Of a DNA stretch of 64,000 bases, positions 45,301-55,714 are shown piece by piece (position 1 is the first letter of the stretch; the number at the start of each line of letters is the position of its first letter). This DNA comes from Bretschneidera sinensis (Eukaryota > Streptophyta > Magnoliopsida > Brassicales > Akaniaceae). The stretch spans positions 86,679,501 to 86,743,500 of the forward strand of contig CM043698.1 in NCBI GenBank assembly GCA_023935145.1, given 5' to 3'. A model generated the notes under the pieces. It made no database searches and was not told where the DNA came from. It saw only the letters and a program-made list of their open reading frames with translations. Both the position numbers and the translations under genes were made by a program.

Positions 45301-47759
45301 ATTCTTGAGACTATTGCCAAGGTTAGATCATGTGTGGGGATGTTGGATCTTGAATGTAATACTCTGCTAAATGAGATATTCCAGTATTTCCACAAGGCTA
45401 TAAAGGATTATCACCCAGAGAATGTCTTCTCATCTATGGAGACTATTATGGCCCTTATATCATAAGAAAGTGAAGATATTTCCCTCAAATTACTCTCCTC
45501 AATCTTAGCTAGTGTTAAAAAAGACAATGAGGAAGTTACACCTATAACTAGGGTTGTGCAAACAAAAACCGATATTTGAACCGAAAATTAGGATATCTGA
45601 AAATTTTCGGATCGGATATTTTTTAAAAAATTCGGATATCGACTCGGATCAAATCATAGATTTTTAATGCAGCAGGTATCCGAACTGATCCGATAGGTTT
45701 CATTAAGGGCTAATAGTTTAGGCCTATTTCGTTAAACCCATTATATTTATATATCTTTCAGCCCAAATAACTAAACCACAAGACCATAACCCAACCCATC
45801 ATCCAAGCCGGTAATAATTTATATAAATAATTAAATGCAAAAAATATATATAACTAATACCAAAATAAAACCTAACCCTAAAATCACAATCTATCAATCT
45901 TATCTCTCCTTCATTCCTTCAAATGAACAGTCTCCTCTTTCTCCAAATCCTCCACCAGATGGACGCGGTACACGTTGGACGTGGACTTGAAGGATATGGT
46001 GGCACCTGCTTCTCTTATCCAAGGTAAGAAGTTGACTGCTCTTAAGGAGACCAAGGCCAGGTTTGATGAGAGGTTCAAGACTGGCAAGAACAAGTGATTC
46101 TTCACCAAGCTCAGGTTTTGAATCGCCTTGTTGTTTTAGATGGGGTTATTTTATCATTTTCTTTATGAAAGCTTTTTAGTTATGCTTCTTAAGGAGACGA
46201 CATTTTAATTTTTAGCCTGTTTTGTGGACTTGTTGGATCTGTTTTGTTGGCAAGAGTGTATCAGATTCCTTTTTCTTGGTTTTGGAGGAATGGAATCTAT
46301 TGTCACTAGATTAATTGGTTTGCAGCAGGGTGTTTAGGTGATTTCTTACGTTATTACTTGGCTAAGATTATGTTTTGAAAATCAATGGAGATTATCACAT
46401 AGAGAATGCAACTTTTGGTTGAAAATCAGTTTTTTTTTTTTATTTTACTTTTTTGTTGAAATCTAAATCAGGTGAAAAAAACGGTTTGGATCGGATATTC
46501 GAACCGAACCAGTGGATACCCGATTAATCGGATATCTGGACTTTACAAATCGGATTCGGATCGAATTTTTATTGAACCGAAAATTTCGGATCAGATACCC
46601 GAACCGTGCACAGCCCTACCTATATAACTCAGAGAGTTTTTGAAAACTGTGCTACTAAGCTAAAACCATACCTGATACAAGCAATAAAATCTTTAGCCAT
46701 TTTCTTAGATTACTATAGTATAGTAGTTGCTTCTATATGCCAAGAGACATTCGGTGTTGTTAAGCAGTTGAAAAACGAAATAATTGAAGATATAATTGAG
46801 GCAATGGTTGATATGGATGCTCCTACTATTGATTTTATCATGTCTATTTGGTTTGAAGCACTTCCACAACAGACATTCTCAGCCAAATTTTGTTCATTTA
46901 GTAAAGACCTCGATTTTCAAGAATTTCATGAATATGCTTTGTTTCTCAAGCATCACAGATATTGCTGCTTTCTCACTTCTAAAATCGAGGTCAAGTTTTT
47001 TCTAAGTAGTGGAGAAAAATGGGATATACAAGGAAGAATAGAGTTAGTTTTAATTTAATCGTAAAATATTATGGGTATTTTGAGTTTTAGGAATTATTAG
47101 ATAGTTTCCTTATTTAAGTTTAGTATTTAGTTAGTACTTAATTTCTTTATTTAAAGTATTCCTTGGTCTGGGATTCTTAAGATCTCTATATAAGAGAGAT
47201 TCTATGTTAATTTTGAATGAATAAAATTAAGTATTATTGGAATTCTCTCAACCTCCAATGAAGCCTGATTTCTTTTCCAATCTCCAAGATAGCCTGGTTT
47301 CTATCTTCTTTTCGTTCCTATTCTACATCACTATGTGACCATAAAATAATGTGTTATGACTTTCGGAAGTCCTGCAGATACTTTTAGTATACTGCTTAAG
47401 TAAGTTTTGTTAAGCTTAATGACACTTTGTCAATGAATTTGGCTCTTTGCAGGGAGCTTGTTATCTTGGGGAGCTGGAAGTCGTCTGAACAACAATGTCA
47501 TGGTAAACATGACTGGAATATTTTCTTAGTTATTCTTTTACTTCGTGTTTTCAGTACAATGCTTGAGACAAAACCTTTTGTGAAGGCAGTATTCTTCTAC
47601 TATGCCATCTTAATAAAAGGGGAAACTTGAAAACACTTATGAGGGATCCAGTGTCTTTTTTAATGTTTGGACCTTTTTTCTAACTTGCAGATTGGGATCA
47701 TACCTTGGTTGATATTGTCTACCAGAGTTAGCAAATTGGTTTTTCGACTCTTCAAGTAG
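36308..47759 (+). CDS. GET1: GET1/WRB-like tail-anchored protein insertion receptor, 7 exons
   Basis: Exons are 36308-36421, 36569-36648, 36911-36981, 37643-37713, 37806-37887, 47453-47502 and 47691-47759. All junctions are GT-AG and the phases join to 178 codons plus stop. GET1/WRB with its partner forms the ER-membrane receptor that takes tail-anchored proteins from the GET3 ATPase. Visible are a first membrane helix (residues about 15-32), a charged coiled-coil segment (about 33-108, with [14 protein letters not shown] and [14 protein letters not shown]), a second helix (113-131, [16 protein letters not shown]) and a third (about 155-173, [18 protein letters not shown]). Length fits the plant family. 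The start is the first ATG after a typical leader and gives the N-terminal helix. Intron 5 is 9,565 bp and is filled by nested transposons. If splicing failed there, the protein would lose its last 39 residues, including helix 3. Confidence 0.9.
37973..38773 (+). repeat. 5' LTR of the PDS5-carrying element
   Basis: It begins TGGGGTACTCAAGG and ends TTCTACATCA. A 28-bp segment with CTCTCCAATCCCCATGGTAG is duplicated at about 38229-38285, and a 423-bp MITE is inserted at 38303. Without these it is close to the 311-bp partner. Confidence 0.82.
38303..38725. mobile_element. hAT-like foldback MITE in the 5' LTR
   Basis: The ends are TAGGGGTGGACTCGAGCC and its inverse ending GAGTCCACCCCTA. Flanks CCCAAGAT (38295-38302) and CCCAGGAT (38726-38733) are an 8-bp target duplication with one change, and the uninterrupted sequence is seen in the partner LTR near 47288. 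The interior is filled with inverted CTCGAGC/GCTCGAG words and encodes nothing. Confidence 0.88.
38774..39428 (+). other. Leader of the PDS5-carrying element
   Basis: It starts with the priming site, then about 2.5 copies of a 42-bp repeat with GCTAGAACAAACCCT and CCAAATCACC at 38790-38900. A C-rich segment follows with no convincing coding signal. GAGTT at 39424-39428 is the left target copy of the chromovirus. Confidence 0.65.
39429..39893 (+). repeat. 5' LTR of the Reina-like element
   Basis: It begins TGATAGAGATCAAGACAG and ends CCTCTCCTAACA. It aligns along its length with 44472-44973. Confidence 0.93.
40001..41165 (+). pseudogene. Gag of the Reina-like element, interrupted by organellar rRNA
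   Basis: An ATG at 40001 opens [20 protein letters not shown]. After stops the capsid continues with [10 protein letters not shown], is split at about 40338-40541 by an rRNA fragment, and resumes at [16 protein letters not shown] with [25 protein letters not shown] and [17 protein letters not shown] sequence. A knuckle remnant with CYTCNE is frame-shifted at 41106-41150. At least five stops are present. Confidence 0.85.
40338..40541 (-). pseudogene. Organellar 23S rRNA fragment, antisense within gag
   Basis: Read on the minus strand the segment matches the conserved large-subunit rRNA region around the peptidyl-transferase part: GACCAGGCCCGGGCGACTGT, then ATGTATGGGGCTGACACC, GTGAACGGCGGTCGTAACTA, and CAGTCCTAAGGTAGTGAAA. 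The GGTGACCTGATGAC variant favours a chloroplast over a bacterial source, and mitochondrial origin is not excluded. The fragment is about 200 bp, GC-rich, and carries several substitutions and indels. Flanking gag sequence is contiguous on both sides, so it is an insertion, most simply filler DNA at a repaired break. Confidence 0.9.
41169..41660 (+). pseudogene. Protease of the Reina-like element
   Basis: The frame reads [14 protein letters not shown], where Ty3 proteases have D-S-G-(S/A)-T-H-N-F. The catalytic glycine is replaced by tryptophan, followed at once by a stop. The flap region continues in the next frame with [20 protein letters not shown]. Confidence 0.85.
41760..43010 (+). pseudogene. 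RT and RNase H of the Reina-like element with an in-frame core deletion
   Basis: The RT begins at the [19 protein letters not shown] region and keeps the [15 protein letters not shown] block, [21 protein letters not shown] and the catalytic FFDD box. GAKVF is followed directly by GLTNAPST, so the usual segment of about 40 residues between them, with the first catalytic aspartate, is missing without a frameshift (junction near 42170). Stops at about 42340 and 42473 follow. RNase H ([37 protein letters not shown]) is complete until a stop at 42883 and resumes with VADALSRL. Confidence 0.9.
43020..43930 (+). pseudogene. Integrase of the Reina-like element
   Basis: Segments 43021-43353 and 43374-43922 hold the H-x3-H part ([14 protein letters not shown]), a damaged cysteine pair, and the core: [29 protein letters not shown] and [12 protein letters not shown], so the D, D and E are visible. 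Part of the core between LPLTKGY and ANFTAIT is missing in frame. A stop near 43352 separates the zinc-binding region from the core. Confidence 0.88.
44180..44415 (+). pseudogene. Integrase tail and chromodomain of the Reina-like element
   Basis: The tail ends with the [16 protein letters not shown] motif. The next segment contains [19 protein letters not shown], the core of a chromodomain, which in chromoviruses directs integration to chromatin marks. A stop follows at 44410. Confidence 0.88.
44472..44973 (+). repeat. 3' LTR of the Reina-like element
   Basis: It begins TGATAGAGATTAAGAAAG and ends CCTCTCCTAACA, about 37 bp longer than its partner because of small indels. Confidence 0.93.
45549..46618. 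mobile_element. hAT-like non-autonomous element carrying an eL27 fragment
   Basis: The ends are TAGGGTTGTGCA and its approximate inverse TGCACAGCCCTA. Subterminal GGATATC/CGGATC words are rich at both ends. Flanks CCTATAAC (45541-45548) and CCTATATAAC (46619-46628) resemble an 8-bp target duplication with a 2-bp change. No transposase is present. The inside includes a ribosomal protein gene fragment, making this a Pack-type element. Confidence 0.8.
45966..46121 (+). pseudogene. RPL27: Fragment of cytosolic ribosomal protein eL27 (RPL27) gene
   Basis: From about 45966 the plus strand reads [14 protein letters not shown], then [22 protein letters not shown], and FFTKLRF followed by TGA. This is the C-terminal third of eukaryotic ribosomal protein L27e. 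The tryptophan codon before FFTKLRF has become a TGA stop. The following 46122-about 46330 may be the 3' untranslated region of the source transcript. The N-terminal two-thirds are absent. Confidence 0.88.
47020..47330 (+). repeat. 3' LTR of the PDS5-carrying element
   Basis: It begins TGGGATATACAAGG after a purine tract and ends TTCTACATCA. It ends 122 bp before GET1 exon 6. Confidence 0.82.
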
Positions 47760-50151
47760 TAAAGGATGGCAATCGTCTGCTTATCACATCAGGAGGAAGC
47801 ATGATCGATAAGTAGGATCGCCTTGATTCGTTTTTTACCAATGTTTGAAAAGAATAGCACTAATCATGACTTTGGCAATCTAATCTACGTGATTTTTCTT
47901 GTATGTTCAGTATGTGAATTTAGTTTTGGAGTGGTGACTAGAAAATCAGCCTCTTGCAAACTTATTCTTGTATTTATCAAAAAAGAATTGGAAAAGGAAA
48001 CAACCAGCGAAAAGTTTTGATAAGTAACATCAAGAATGATCACATCTCAGTTGATAATGAATGTGGGAAGGGAAACATCGGCCCAAGAAAATTTATGCTA
48101 AATTACAAATTTCATTCTCAATGTTTGGAGTTGTTTTCAATCCTATCCCCAACATTCAAAAACTCAAAACTATGGAAACGTTTGATTCTATTTTCAATCT
48201 TGGACCTCCATTCATTCATCTAGCAGCCACATCGGCAATATTTGAACCAAAACCAAAATTTCATTTCTCGCTTCCTCTCTAACCAAAAACCCACAAATTC
48301 TCTCTGCATTTTCCTCTATGGATTTTCTTGATAAAGAAAGGGAACAGGCCGGGGTAGTTACTCAACAGAGACCCCAAGGAGGATTTTTTTGTTCTCGTAG
48401 TTTGGGCAGGGAAGCAATCAAGATGGTTGTGACTACAAACCGGGAGGCAATGGTCTCCACCCGCCTGATTAACTATAAACCCAAAGTCATAGAACTCACA
48501 AATACAACGGAGCAGAATTAATCCGGAGCTTGAACTTACTAGATTTTCTCTTGTCCGAGGATGATTGAAGGTGTTTGATTCCTAATTGAACACTTTCCTG
48601 TTATGACTTCAGGATGATATATATGCACTCTTCGAGTTGTGTTTTACATGAACGGGGTGTTGAGGGACAATTTTTTTCTATTTGCTCTTACACGGATACC
48701 ATTTTTCTTCCCTTCAATGAGTTTTATTGTGCAATTCAAGTGGGAAATTCTTTGGGATTTTGAGGGAGGAAAAGTGACAATTATACGGTCTTGTGGTTGG
48801 ATATGAAGCTATTCTGATTTGAGATTGATTTCTTTACTTTGTTTCCACACTCTTGAACCCCCCACCCCTCCCCAAAAAAAAAAAAAAAATGTATGTACTT
48901 TTCCCATTGATGCAGTCCTTACTTTATAAGATTTAGGCGGTTGTAATCAGCAATCTTTGGCTTAACGATTATCGTTCTAAAACAAATATACTTGGGTGTC
49001 TTGAAGTTTTGAGTTCAATTTTTCATACCAATGGCTCTCTTACGGATAATGTAAGTTGTGCGGATGGGTAAAAGAGATTTAAAGTAAGTTAGAGATTTAA
49101 AGTAAGTTAGATTATCACTGTAAATAAAAAAAAGATATGTAAGTGATTGCATAATCAGACTTGCAAGTGCCTTGACCACCACACCATAAATAACCTAATC
49201 TAATAATCTAAAATCTGGTCAAATATTGCAAAATGTATTCAATCTGCAATTTTTTAAGGATTTTAATGAAGTAACTGAGAATTTGACAGTTACTATAAAC
49301 CATTAGGCATAATTCATATATGTGAAAGTGCGGCACTGATGTTGGGGAACAATGAGAAGTTTTTCAAGCAGATAGGTACGTTTAGAGAATTCATAGTTTT
49401 TGGGTTTGAGAGGAATGAGATTTTACGGTTTAATTTTGGTTTAAATACTGTTGAGATAGCTGTCAGAAGGACTTTCCGCTTTCTTAACAGAGAATGGATG
49501 GAAGTTTCTGATTGAAAACGGAATCAAACGCTGAGTCCATAATTCTGACTTTTTGAATGTTAGCATCAAATTGAAAACAATCCCAAGCATTGAAGACAAT
49601 CTGTAATTTAGCCAAAAATGTAGAACTCATGGCTAATACCCAGTCCATATTTCATCAACCAATAACTGTGATTCTTATTCATCTACTACAAAAAAAAAAA
49701 GACATATGGTTCTCATCAAGGGGTATCAAAGGGCTTACATGAACTTTGACTAAATATTTCATCAGCAATATAATAGAGCAAGAAGAAACAGAATACAACA
49801 TGATCTGGAACTATTTAAATTACAATAAACTTATATCCCTATAAAATCAATCTCAACCAGATAGGATCATTTCTAGTTCAGAAAAGAAATTGAGGCTGGC
49901 GATCTGTAACAATAGTTAACTCAAGGCAAACAACACCACCTAATGCCAAGCTAAGGTCCTGTATCTGTAAGGGGCCCAAAGGCCAATAACTTTCCTTTCT
50001 TCTTTCTCATTTCTTACATTTAAGCACTTCAAATTCTAAATAGTGTTGTGCTACATAGCATTTCTTTCCCGTAATCAGATATTCTGAGCTGGCTGCAGAT
50101 GATTCAACGCTCCTGTATAACAAACAAAATGATCCATCCCACAAATTGCCT
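47760..50151. other. Intergenic DNA between the convergent GET1 and REP genes
   Basis: It holds the 3' untranslated parts of both genes. A 67-codon frame at 48318-48521 with an ATG and a pyrimidine-rich leader was seen, but nothing in it is recognisable. An A-run lies at 48880. No transposon ends were recognised. Confidence 0.55.
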
Positions 50152-53100
50152 TCAAGTCTCCAGACTAAGACCACCATCTTCTTCAGAATTTTCAGGTGAG
50201 GTTGTCTCTGGAAAGAATTCATCATTGGGAAACATCTGCTGAAATAGCTGTCAAATACCAGTACCAGCAAGAAATTCTTGTCAGCATTTCCAAAATGTGA
50301 ATCAATTACATGTCATATCAATATAGGATCCACTAAAATACTAATATGATTTTTTTTCTTCGAAATTTATCCTGGTCTAAGGGGTGCATGAGTAATTCAC
50401 AAAGTTTTGCTAAAAGGAGACTTGTCAACAACAAAAAGAAAAAAGTTTTGATAAAATAAGTAAAAACCAGAATGGTGTAATTCAACACCTACAACACCAA
50501 TTAATGAGGTTCATATACCGTTAAAGAAGATTTAAAACTTTATGAAGGTCAAAAATGAATTACCTTCAAAGTTGCTTCCAAGATATCATTGTAGTTCAAA
50601 TTTCCATCTGGCATTGGAGGGGAGCTGATAATCCCAAATTTACCCTGAAATAAACAAATAATATATAAAATGGCACCAGAAGTCAAAACAGATGTCAAAA
50701 GAGTAACTAAATTAATGCACAATAAAAAGAAACAAATTTGCACATAAGACAATACAAAGTCAAGCTGAGAAGCACACCACAGTCAGCTCCTGAATATACA
50801 GTGCACTCCAAAGTAAAGTAGGTTTTTCTTCTTCTGCATCATCACTTTGAACTCTGGAACTACTTTCACAATTTCCAGAAACAGGAAGTGTGAGGAGAGC
50901 ATCCATGGCAGCGCGTAGTAACTTCTTCCCCTGATCGACATCATCACACAAAGCTGAAAGATACAACACATACCTGAATAAGCAAACAAGAATAATGTCA
51001 ACTGAAATGTCAGAAACTTCTCTTGTACTAGGCATAAATAATCCACAAATATATGCAGAATAGAAACAGAGGGGCTCAAACAATTCATCCTTTGCTCTAA
51101 AAGAAAAAAGATTTGCTGTGGAGCTTCATTTTAATCTAAAATATTTTTGAAAAAAAGTTGACCAGGCAAAGAAAATAATAAAATAACCATAATATTGGAT
51201 TAGCCACCTAAATATAACCACATGATTAGAACTAAGAAATTAACAAGTCTGTGGCATGAGGTCAACAAACGACAAACGTTTATGCCTTTGAATTTGATCT
51301 TAAGATGACATTCCAAGATAAGTTACACATGCTTTGGGTCAATTTATATTCCAGACCAAGCACAATGCTTTACAATTTTCAAAACATTTACACTTGAAAG
51401 TGAAAATAATGACTTCCAATGAGAAAGGGAAAAGATCAGAATAGATATACTAATTCAATGGGAAGGGAAAAAAAGGAGCAGCAGAAGATGAAACCTATCT
51501 TCTTCAAGAACTAACAAAAACTTACATGCCAGAAGGACAAACAGCTAAACTACCACCCATCTGCAGAGCTCGAATTGATGTAACCTGCTCAGGGAACAAA
51601 GCTAGAGGAGAAAAAACGAGAGAGAGAATTAATATCTTTCTTCTTTGTTATTTCATCCTGCCACACACCCCCCACCAAAAAAATAATGTGTATGTGCAAG
51701 TACAGAACCAGAAATTGATCTTACATCTAGGAGGATATACAACCAGAAAATTGGACATATCTGATCTCACAGAACTTTTTGTGATGCATATTCCCCTTGC
51801 TACCTTTCTTCTGTCATTTCTTGGGCTGAAAACTTGAAAACTTTCTTGTAGTTGATCTGGTGTGGATGGGGCTAATGGAAAAAGGGATGGATCCAGAACC
51901 AGCTTATGGCTGAATATATCCTGACCTGAAGCTAATCTAACACCCTTATAATGCCCAGTATCCTGCAAAAGTTTCCAGCATAAATATATAAGTATTTGCA
52001 TCAGAGAAGTATTCCCATTCATAAGCAAACTCAGAGAGATATTTTCTCACCTTGTCTATGAGCAGCACAGTGACTGGCATTCGCAGAACCTATGCCAGAG
52101 AAATGTGTTAACTTGGTGAAGCTACTCTAAAATAATCTCACTTCATCAGAAAAAAAAAAAACACTTTAACAATCAAATTGAGATAGCATAATTATGTTTG
52201 CTACTCTTGTTGCTCTCCTTTTTTTCCTTTCTTTTTTTGGAGGAGGGGGAATGATTCAAATCACATCTCTAGGAAAAGAGGCATCTCCAATCATCAGAAC
52301 TTACATAAAGGCAACCTTTTACAGCAGCACGACGGCAAAAGGCCTGTGGCAATTCCCCTTGACCATAGATAGGATATATCAAAGCCCCAGGTGCATTTGG
52401 AAACCTGGATTGGACAACAGTAAAGAACATACTTACAGGAAACTGATTGTAACTTGCTTTATTATGGCAATCGCATAAGGGGAAAGAAAGCCAAAAGGGA
52501 CATATTCAACGCCTTTGTTTATTTTAACTTTGATATACAACATGAAATTGGGAAAAGGAAAAAGGTAAAATGATTATCCATGATAGCAAGAATAAACATT
52601 AACCTGCCAACCGATGAACTGTAGAGGGCTAATCGATCTATTCCATCTTTCGCCTTAAGTATATCTTTACAAGCTTCCGCACTCTCTTGATCATGATCTG
52701 CCATGGCTATCGCATACAGTATGATCCTACATAGGAGAGGAGGGGTAAAAGGAGCAAGTTACTCATGCCAACAGTCAAGGACATTGCTGTTACATGATAA
52801 AAAGTAACTAATTAAAGAGACATTAGGACACTGTAGTATGTGACAAAAGAAACAAGCTGCACTGATTTGGTCACCAGTACAACTTTGCTTCCACTGAACA
52901 ATTAGCATTTGGCATAGTATACCCAGAAGTAGATTACAAGTAGAAAAGCAAAATCATTTTTTTCAATGTTCAGCTTTTTTCAGGTAATCCTAATATGTGA
53001 TCATGGATACTTAAAACCACAAAAACTCAATTTGCAATGCAGTTCACTAAAAACATAGAGAGAGCAATTCATCCATTAAAAAAACAAAAAAAAAAAGACC

Positions 53101-53922
53101 ACAACAATTAGTCACAAATAATATAAAAAAAAAAAATCAAAATTTGATCACAAACAGAAAAGATAGAAAATTAAAGAACTGTGACTAACAGATAGGAAGT
53201 CTGTACGATTTAATCTTGGGAGGCAGTCGCATTTTGGTCAAGAAGTCAACAAAGGGACTCTCCAAATCCTCCTTTGATATCCTCATGTTCTCTTCATTTC
53301 CACTTCCATCACTAGAAGCAGCAGCCAAGTGCTCTTGAACAAGCTTGAAGAATCTCATCAACTGATTCTTCTCAAGCAATGCCATATTCTTGTCCTTGAA
53401 TATCGCCGCCCTCGAATCTGGCACACTCCAAAGCTTCCCCTTCTCTTCCCCTCCCATGAAGCTCGCATCGATGCTCTTGAATTCCACATACTGGCTGGCA
53501 CCTGATTTTAGCATCAATTCTATGGATTTATCCGCACAGAATAGAACCCTAGGTCCTGCTACATCTATATTGAACTTTCTGGAGTGTTCTTCGAGAATCT
53601 CGGGGGCAAAATTGGAAATCTCAATGGAAGAGTAAAGGGGGCAGGTGCCGAGATCCACCGTGGTGAAATCTTGGTTGTTGGATGGTGGTGGTGGTGGTGA
53701 TGGTGAGGGAGGGGTAGAATGAGAATTTAAGAAGGAGGAGAGGTCAGGAAGGGAGAGAGAGGAAAAGTGGGACCCGTAAAAGGGGTTCGTATCCAGGTGG
53801 AGTACGGATTTACCAGTGGAGGATGTGGCCGCAGCGATCATGGATTCAGGTAGTCCAGTGCCCACCACAATCAGGTCATAGTTGGTTGGTTCAATTGGTG
53901 GGTACAGTGGAATCTCACTCAT
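50152..53922 (-). CDS. REP: Rab escort protein (Rab geranylgeranyltransferase component A), 9 exons
   Basis: Exons in transcript order: 53922-53207, 52726-52604, 52404-52305, 52089-52051, 51962-51725, 51601-51526, 50973-50778, 50644-50564, 50247-50152. All junctions are GT-AG and phases join to 554 codons plus stop, near the usual plant length. REP presents newly made Rab GTPases to the geranylgeranyl transferase and delivers them to membranes. Seen are the GDI/REP nucleotide-binding-like start (YDLIVVGTGLPES, residues 15-27), HLDTNPFYG (42-50), the conserved YGQGELPQAFCR region (293-304) and an acidic C-terminus. A proline-serine stretch lies near residue 72. The start MSEIPLYPP is chosen because it fits the family N-terminus; an in-frame extension upstream lacks an ATG. 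Confidence 0.95.
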
Positions 53923-55700
53923 TGCTGCGACCGTGTGAGAAACTAGTGGAGAAGTTGCGAGACAGAAAAAAGGGGTTAACAAAAGTGGAAGGAACCAGGA
54001 GGAAAGTGAACTAAACACGTAAGCTTATCCTTGTGTTGATGGTGAATTTGACTCACAAGATGCTGCCATACATCATAAGAAAAAAAAATACATTAATTAA
54101 TAGGTAGCATCATATTGTAGACATAGCTGACTGCACTGAACCAGCTTGCTGCCTGCACAGGCAACAGCTTGCCACCTCCACTGGCAGCAGCAGTTTGCTT
54201 GCGACAACCTAATTGAAACCAAAAAGTTTGTAAAGCCATAAAGTTATAGATTATTTTTGGAAGTAAATGGAAAATGAAAAGGAAAGTGAATGAAAGACAA
54301 TGCCATCTTATTCTTTCAATGGATCATCAATGTCTTCAATTACCAGTGAACTAGCTCCGATAGCTCAAGTACAAGTGCAACAAGAATGCAGCAACCTGCA
54401 AACAGAACGCAAACATTTCAAACCAATACCCTTAATTTTTAGTGTGTTTCTAAAGGAAAAAACAAAGCGTATACACATATCGGTATCAGATTTGCAGAAC
54501 TAACTTAACTAGAAAGGACGAAAGATAGGGATAGTAATATATATGAGCTGCACTGGCAGCAGTTTGCTGCCTCCATAGGTTGCCTGCAATTTCTTAATTG
54601 TCATTCTCATTTCTGTTTTTCACAATTAAGCATATAAAGAAGTTTTAAATTGTCTTCATTGTCAAACAGTATACTTGCCACAACCACAAATTAAGATCTA
54701 AGGCCACCACACACACACACACACACACATATATATACGCACACACACACAAACCAAGTGACCAGATTATTGGCTTCAAAAGCAACCAACATGGCTCTGA
54801 AAAGTAAAATCTTAATTAATTGCATTGCATGTAATATCATCCGAAAATGAAATGAAACAGAACCTGCCCATGGGCAATAAAATGTCTTAACACTGAAATG
54901 TGACAAACAAAAGCTAGTATTTAAGCTATATGAAAGCTTTTGGGAAACTAGTTTGAAAAACCACAAACTTCTACACAAATGACTGTGAAAACCAGAGAAG
55001 TTACTAAGCTTTCAACTTTCTTTTGTTTTCCTACATTCTCCCAGCAACCAGACAGAAATACATTTTCTCGACCATTAAACAAAAACACAATCGCTAAACT
55101 TCCAAAACCAGTGTTAATCACAAAAATCAGCATTCATAATATCAAAACCCCAAAACCAAACTAAACTCCAAACATCCAAGAACTCAGATCTTCCCTCATT
55201 TCAATCAACTCACGGATAAACAGAACTAAAGAAGCCAAAATCACAATTAACAAAATAAACACAAGTCCAACTTAACAAAGCCCATATTTTTAAGATAAAT
55301 GAATTAGGTAATGTACTGATCAATTAAGCAGATAACTGTGTTAACAAAAATTAGTTACAAAATGATAATTACATGTAAAGATTTGAGATCATTTTTTTAA
55401 ACTAACTTGAACCTGACAAGTCTTCCGGGTTAGGTCACAGCTACTAGAGCAGTTGCAGAGGATGCATATCATGAAATTGTTTTTCTTCTTTGCTGCTTTT
55501 TCACATTTCAAATTAAAAAAAAAAAAATCAAAACAAGATACTGAGTCAGTGACGTTATCCATGAAAATGGAAGTGAAACAATGACAGGAAAGAAGGGGTA
55601 GAAATTAATGAACAATCGAAGACAAAATACTAGTATAAAATTTAAGAGAGAGAGAGGAGAGTTTTTTTCGAATTTCATAGCGAATTAAAAAAAAAACAGA
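53923..55700. other. Non-coding DNA upstream of REP
   Basis: No gene was recognised. Short GCAGCAG/TTGCTGCCT-rich patches lie at 54135-54200 and 54550-54590, and a CA/TA microsatellite at 54709-54751. It may contain a leader intron of REP (see 55715-55850). Confidence 0.55.
54709..54751. repeat. (CA)n-(TA)n compound microsatellite
   Basis: A CA run, a short TATATATA segment and a second CA run. Confidence 0.95.
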
Positions 55701-55714
55701 GAATCGGAGACTTA

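Larger units (their letters stand above)
45085..46805 (+). pseudogene. PDS5: Captured PDS5 (sister chromatid cohesion) fragment, split by an hAT-like element
   Basis: The two coding blocks are 45085-45540 and 46619-about 46805. Block one holds [59 protein letters not shown] and [16 protein letters not shown], characteristic of plant PDS5, a HEAT-repeat regulator of cohesin. A TAA at 45463-45465 interrupts it, but [20 protein letters not shown] follows in the same frame. Block two continues with [20 protein letters not shown] and [11 protein letters not shown]. Removing the hAT-like insert joins the frames without a shift. The fragment covers about 200 residues of a much larger protein and shows no introns, which suggests capture from RNA. 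It is in sense orientation inside the LTR unit. Confidence 0.82.
37973..47330 (+). mobile_element. LTR element in GET1 intron 5 carrying a PDS5 fragment
   Basis: LTRs are at 37973-38773 and 47020-47330. They share GAGTTAGTTTTAATTTA, the TTATGGGTATTTTGAGTTTT stretch and the end TTCTACATCA. The primer-binding site TGGTATCAAAGC (38777-38788) follows the first LTR and a purine tract GTGGAGAAAAA precedes the second, so the element is in + orientation. The interior has no retroviral genes of its own: about 650 bp of leader, then the PDS5 piece. The target duplication is unclear; CTGTG (37965-37969) and CTATG (47331-47335) are similar but the left one is 3 bp away from the apparent start. Without later insertions the unit would be about 2.3 kb, a TRIM/LARD-type carrier. 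Confidence 0.78.

Noticed and set aside
45073..45465. An expressed, functional PDS5 gene
   Set aside because: Only a fragment is present, with a stop at 45463 and an hAT-like insertion. It lies inside an LTR unit within another gene's intron.
48318..48521. A 67-codon plus-strand frame downstream of GET1 with a good leader
   Set aside because: No recognised motif and no splice or conservation evidence. Kept only as a remark.
51648..51837. Frames on the plus strand within the REP gene
   Set aside because: They are shadows of REP exons and introns.
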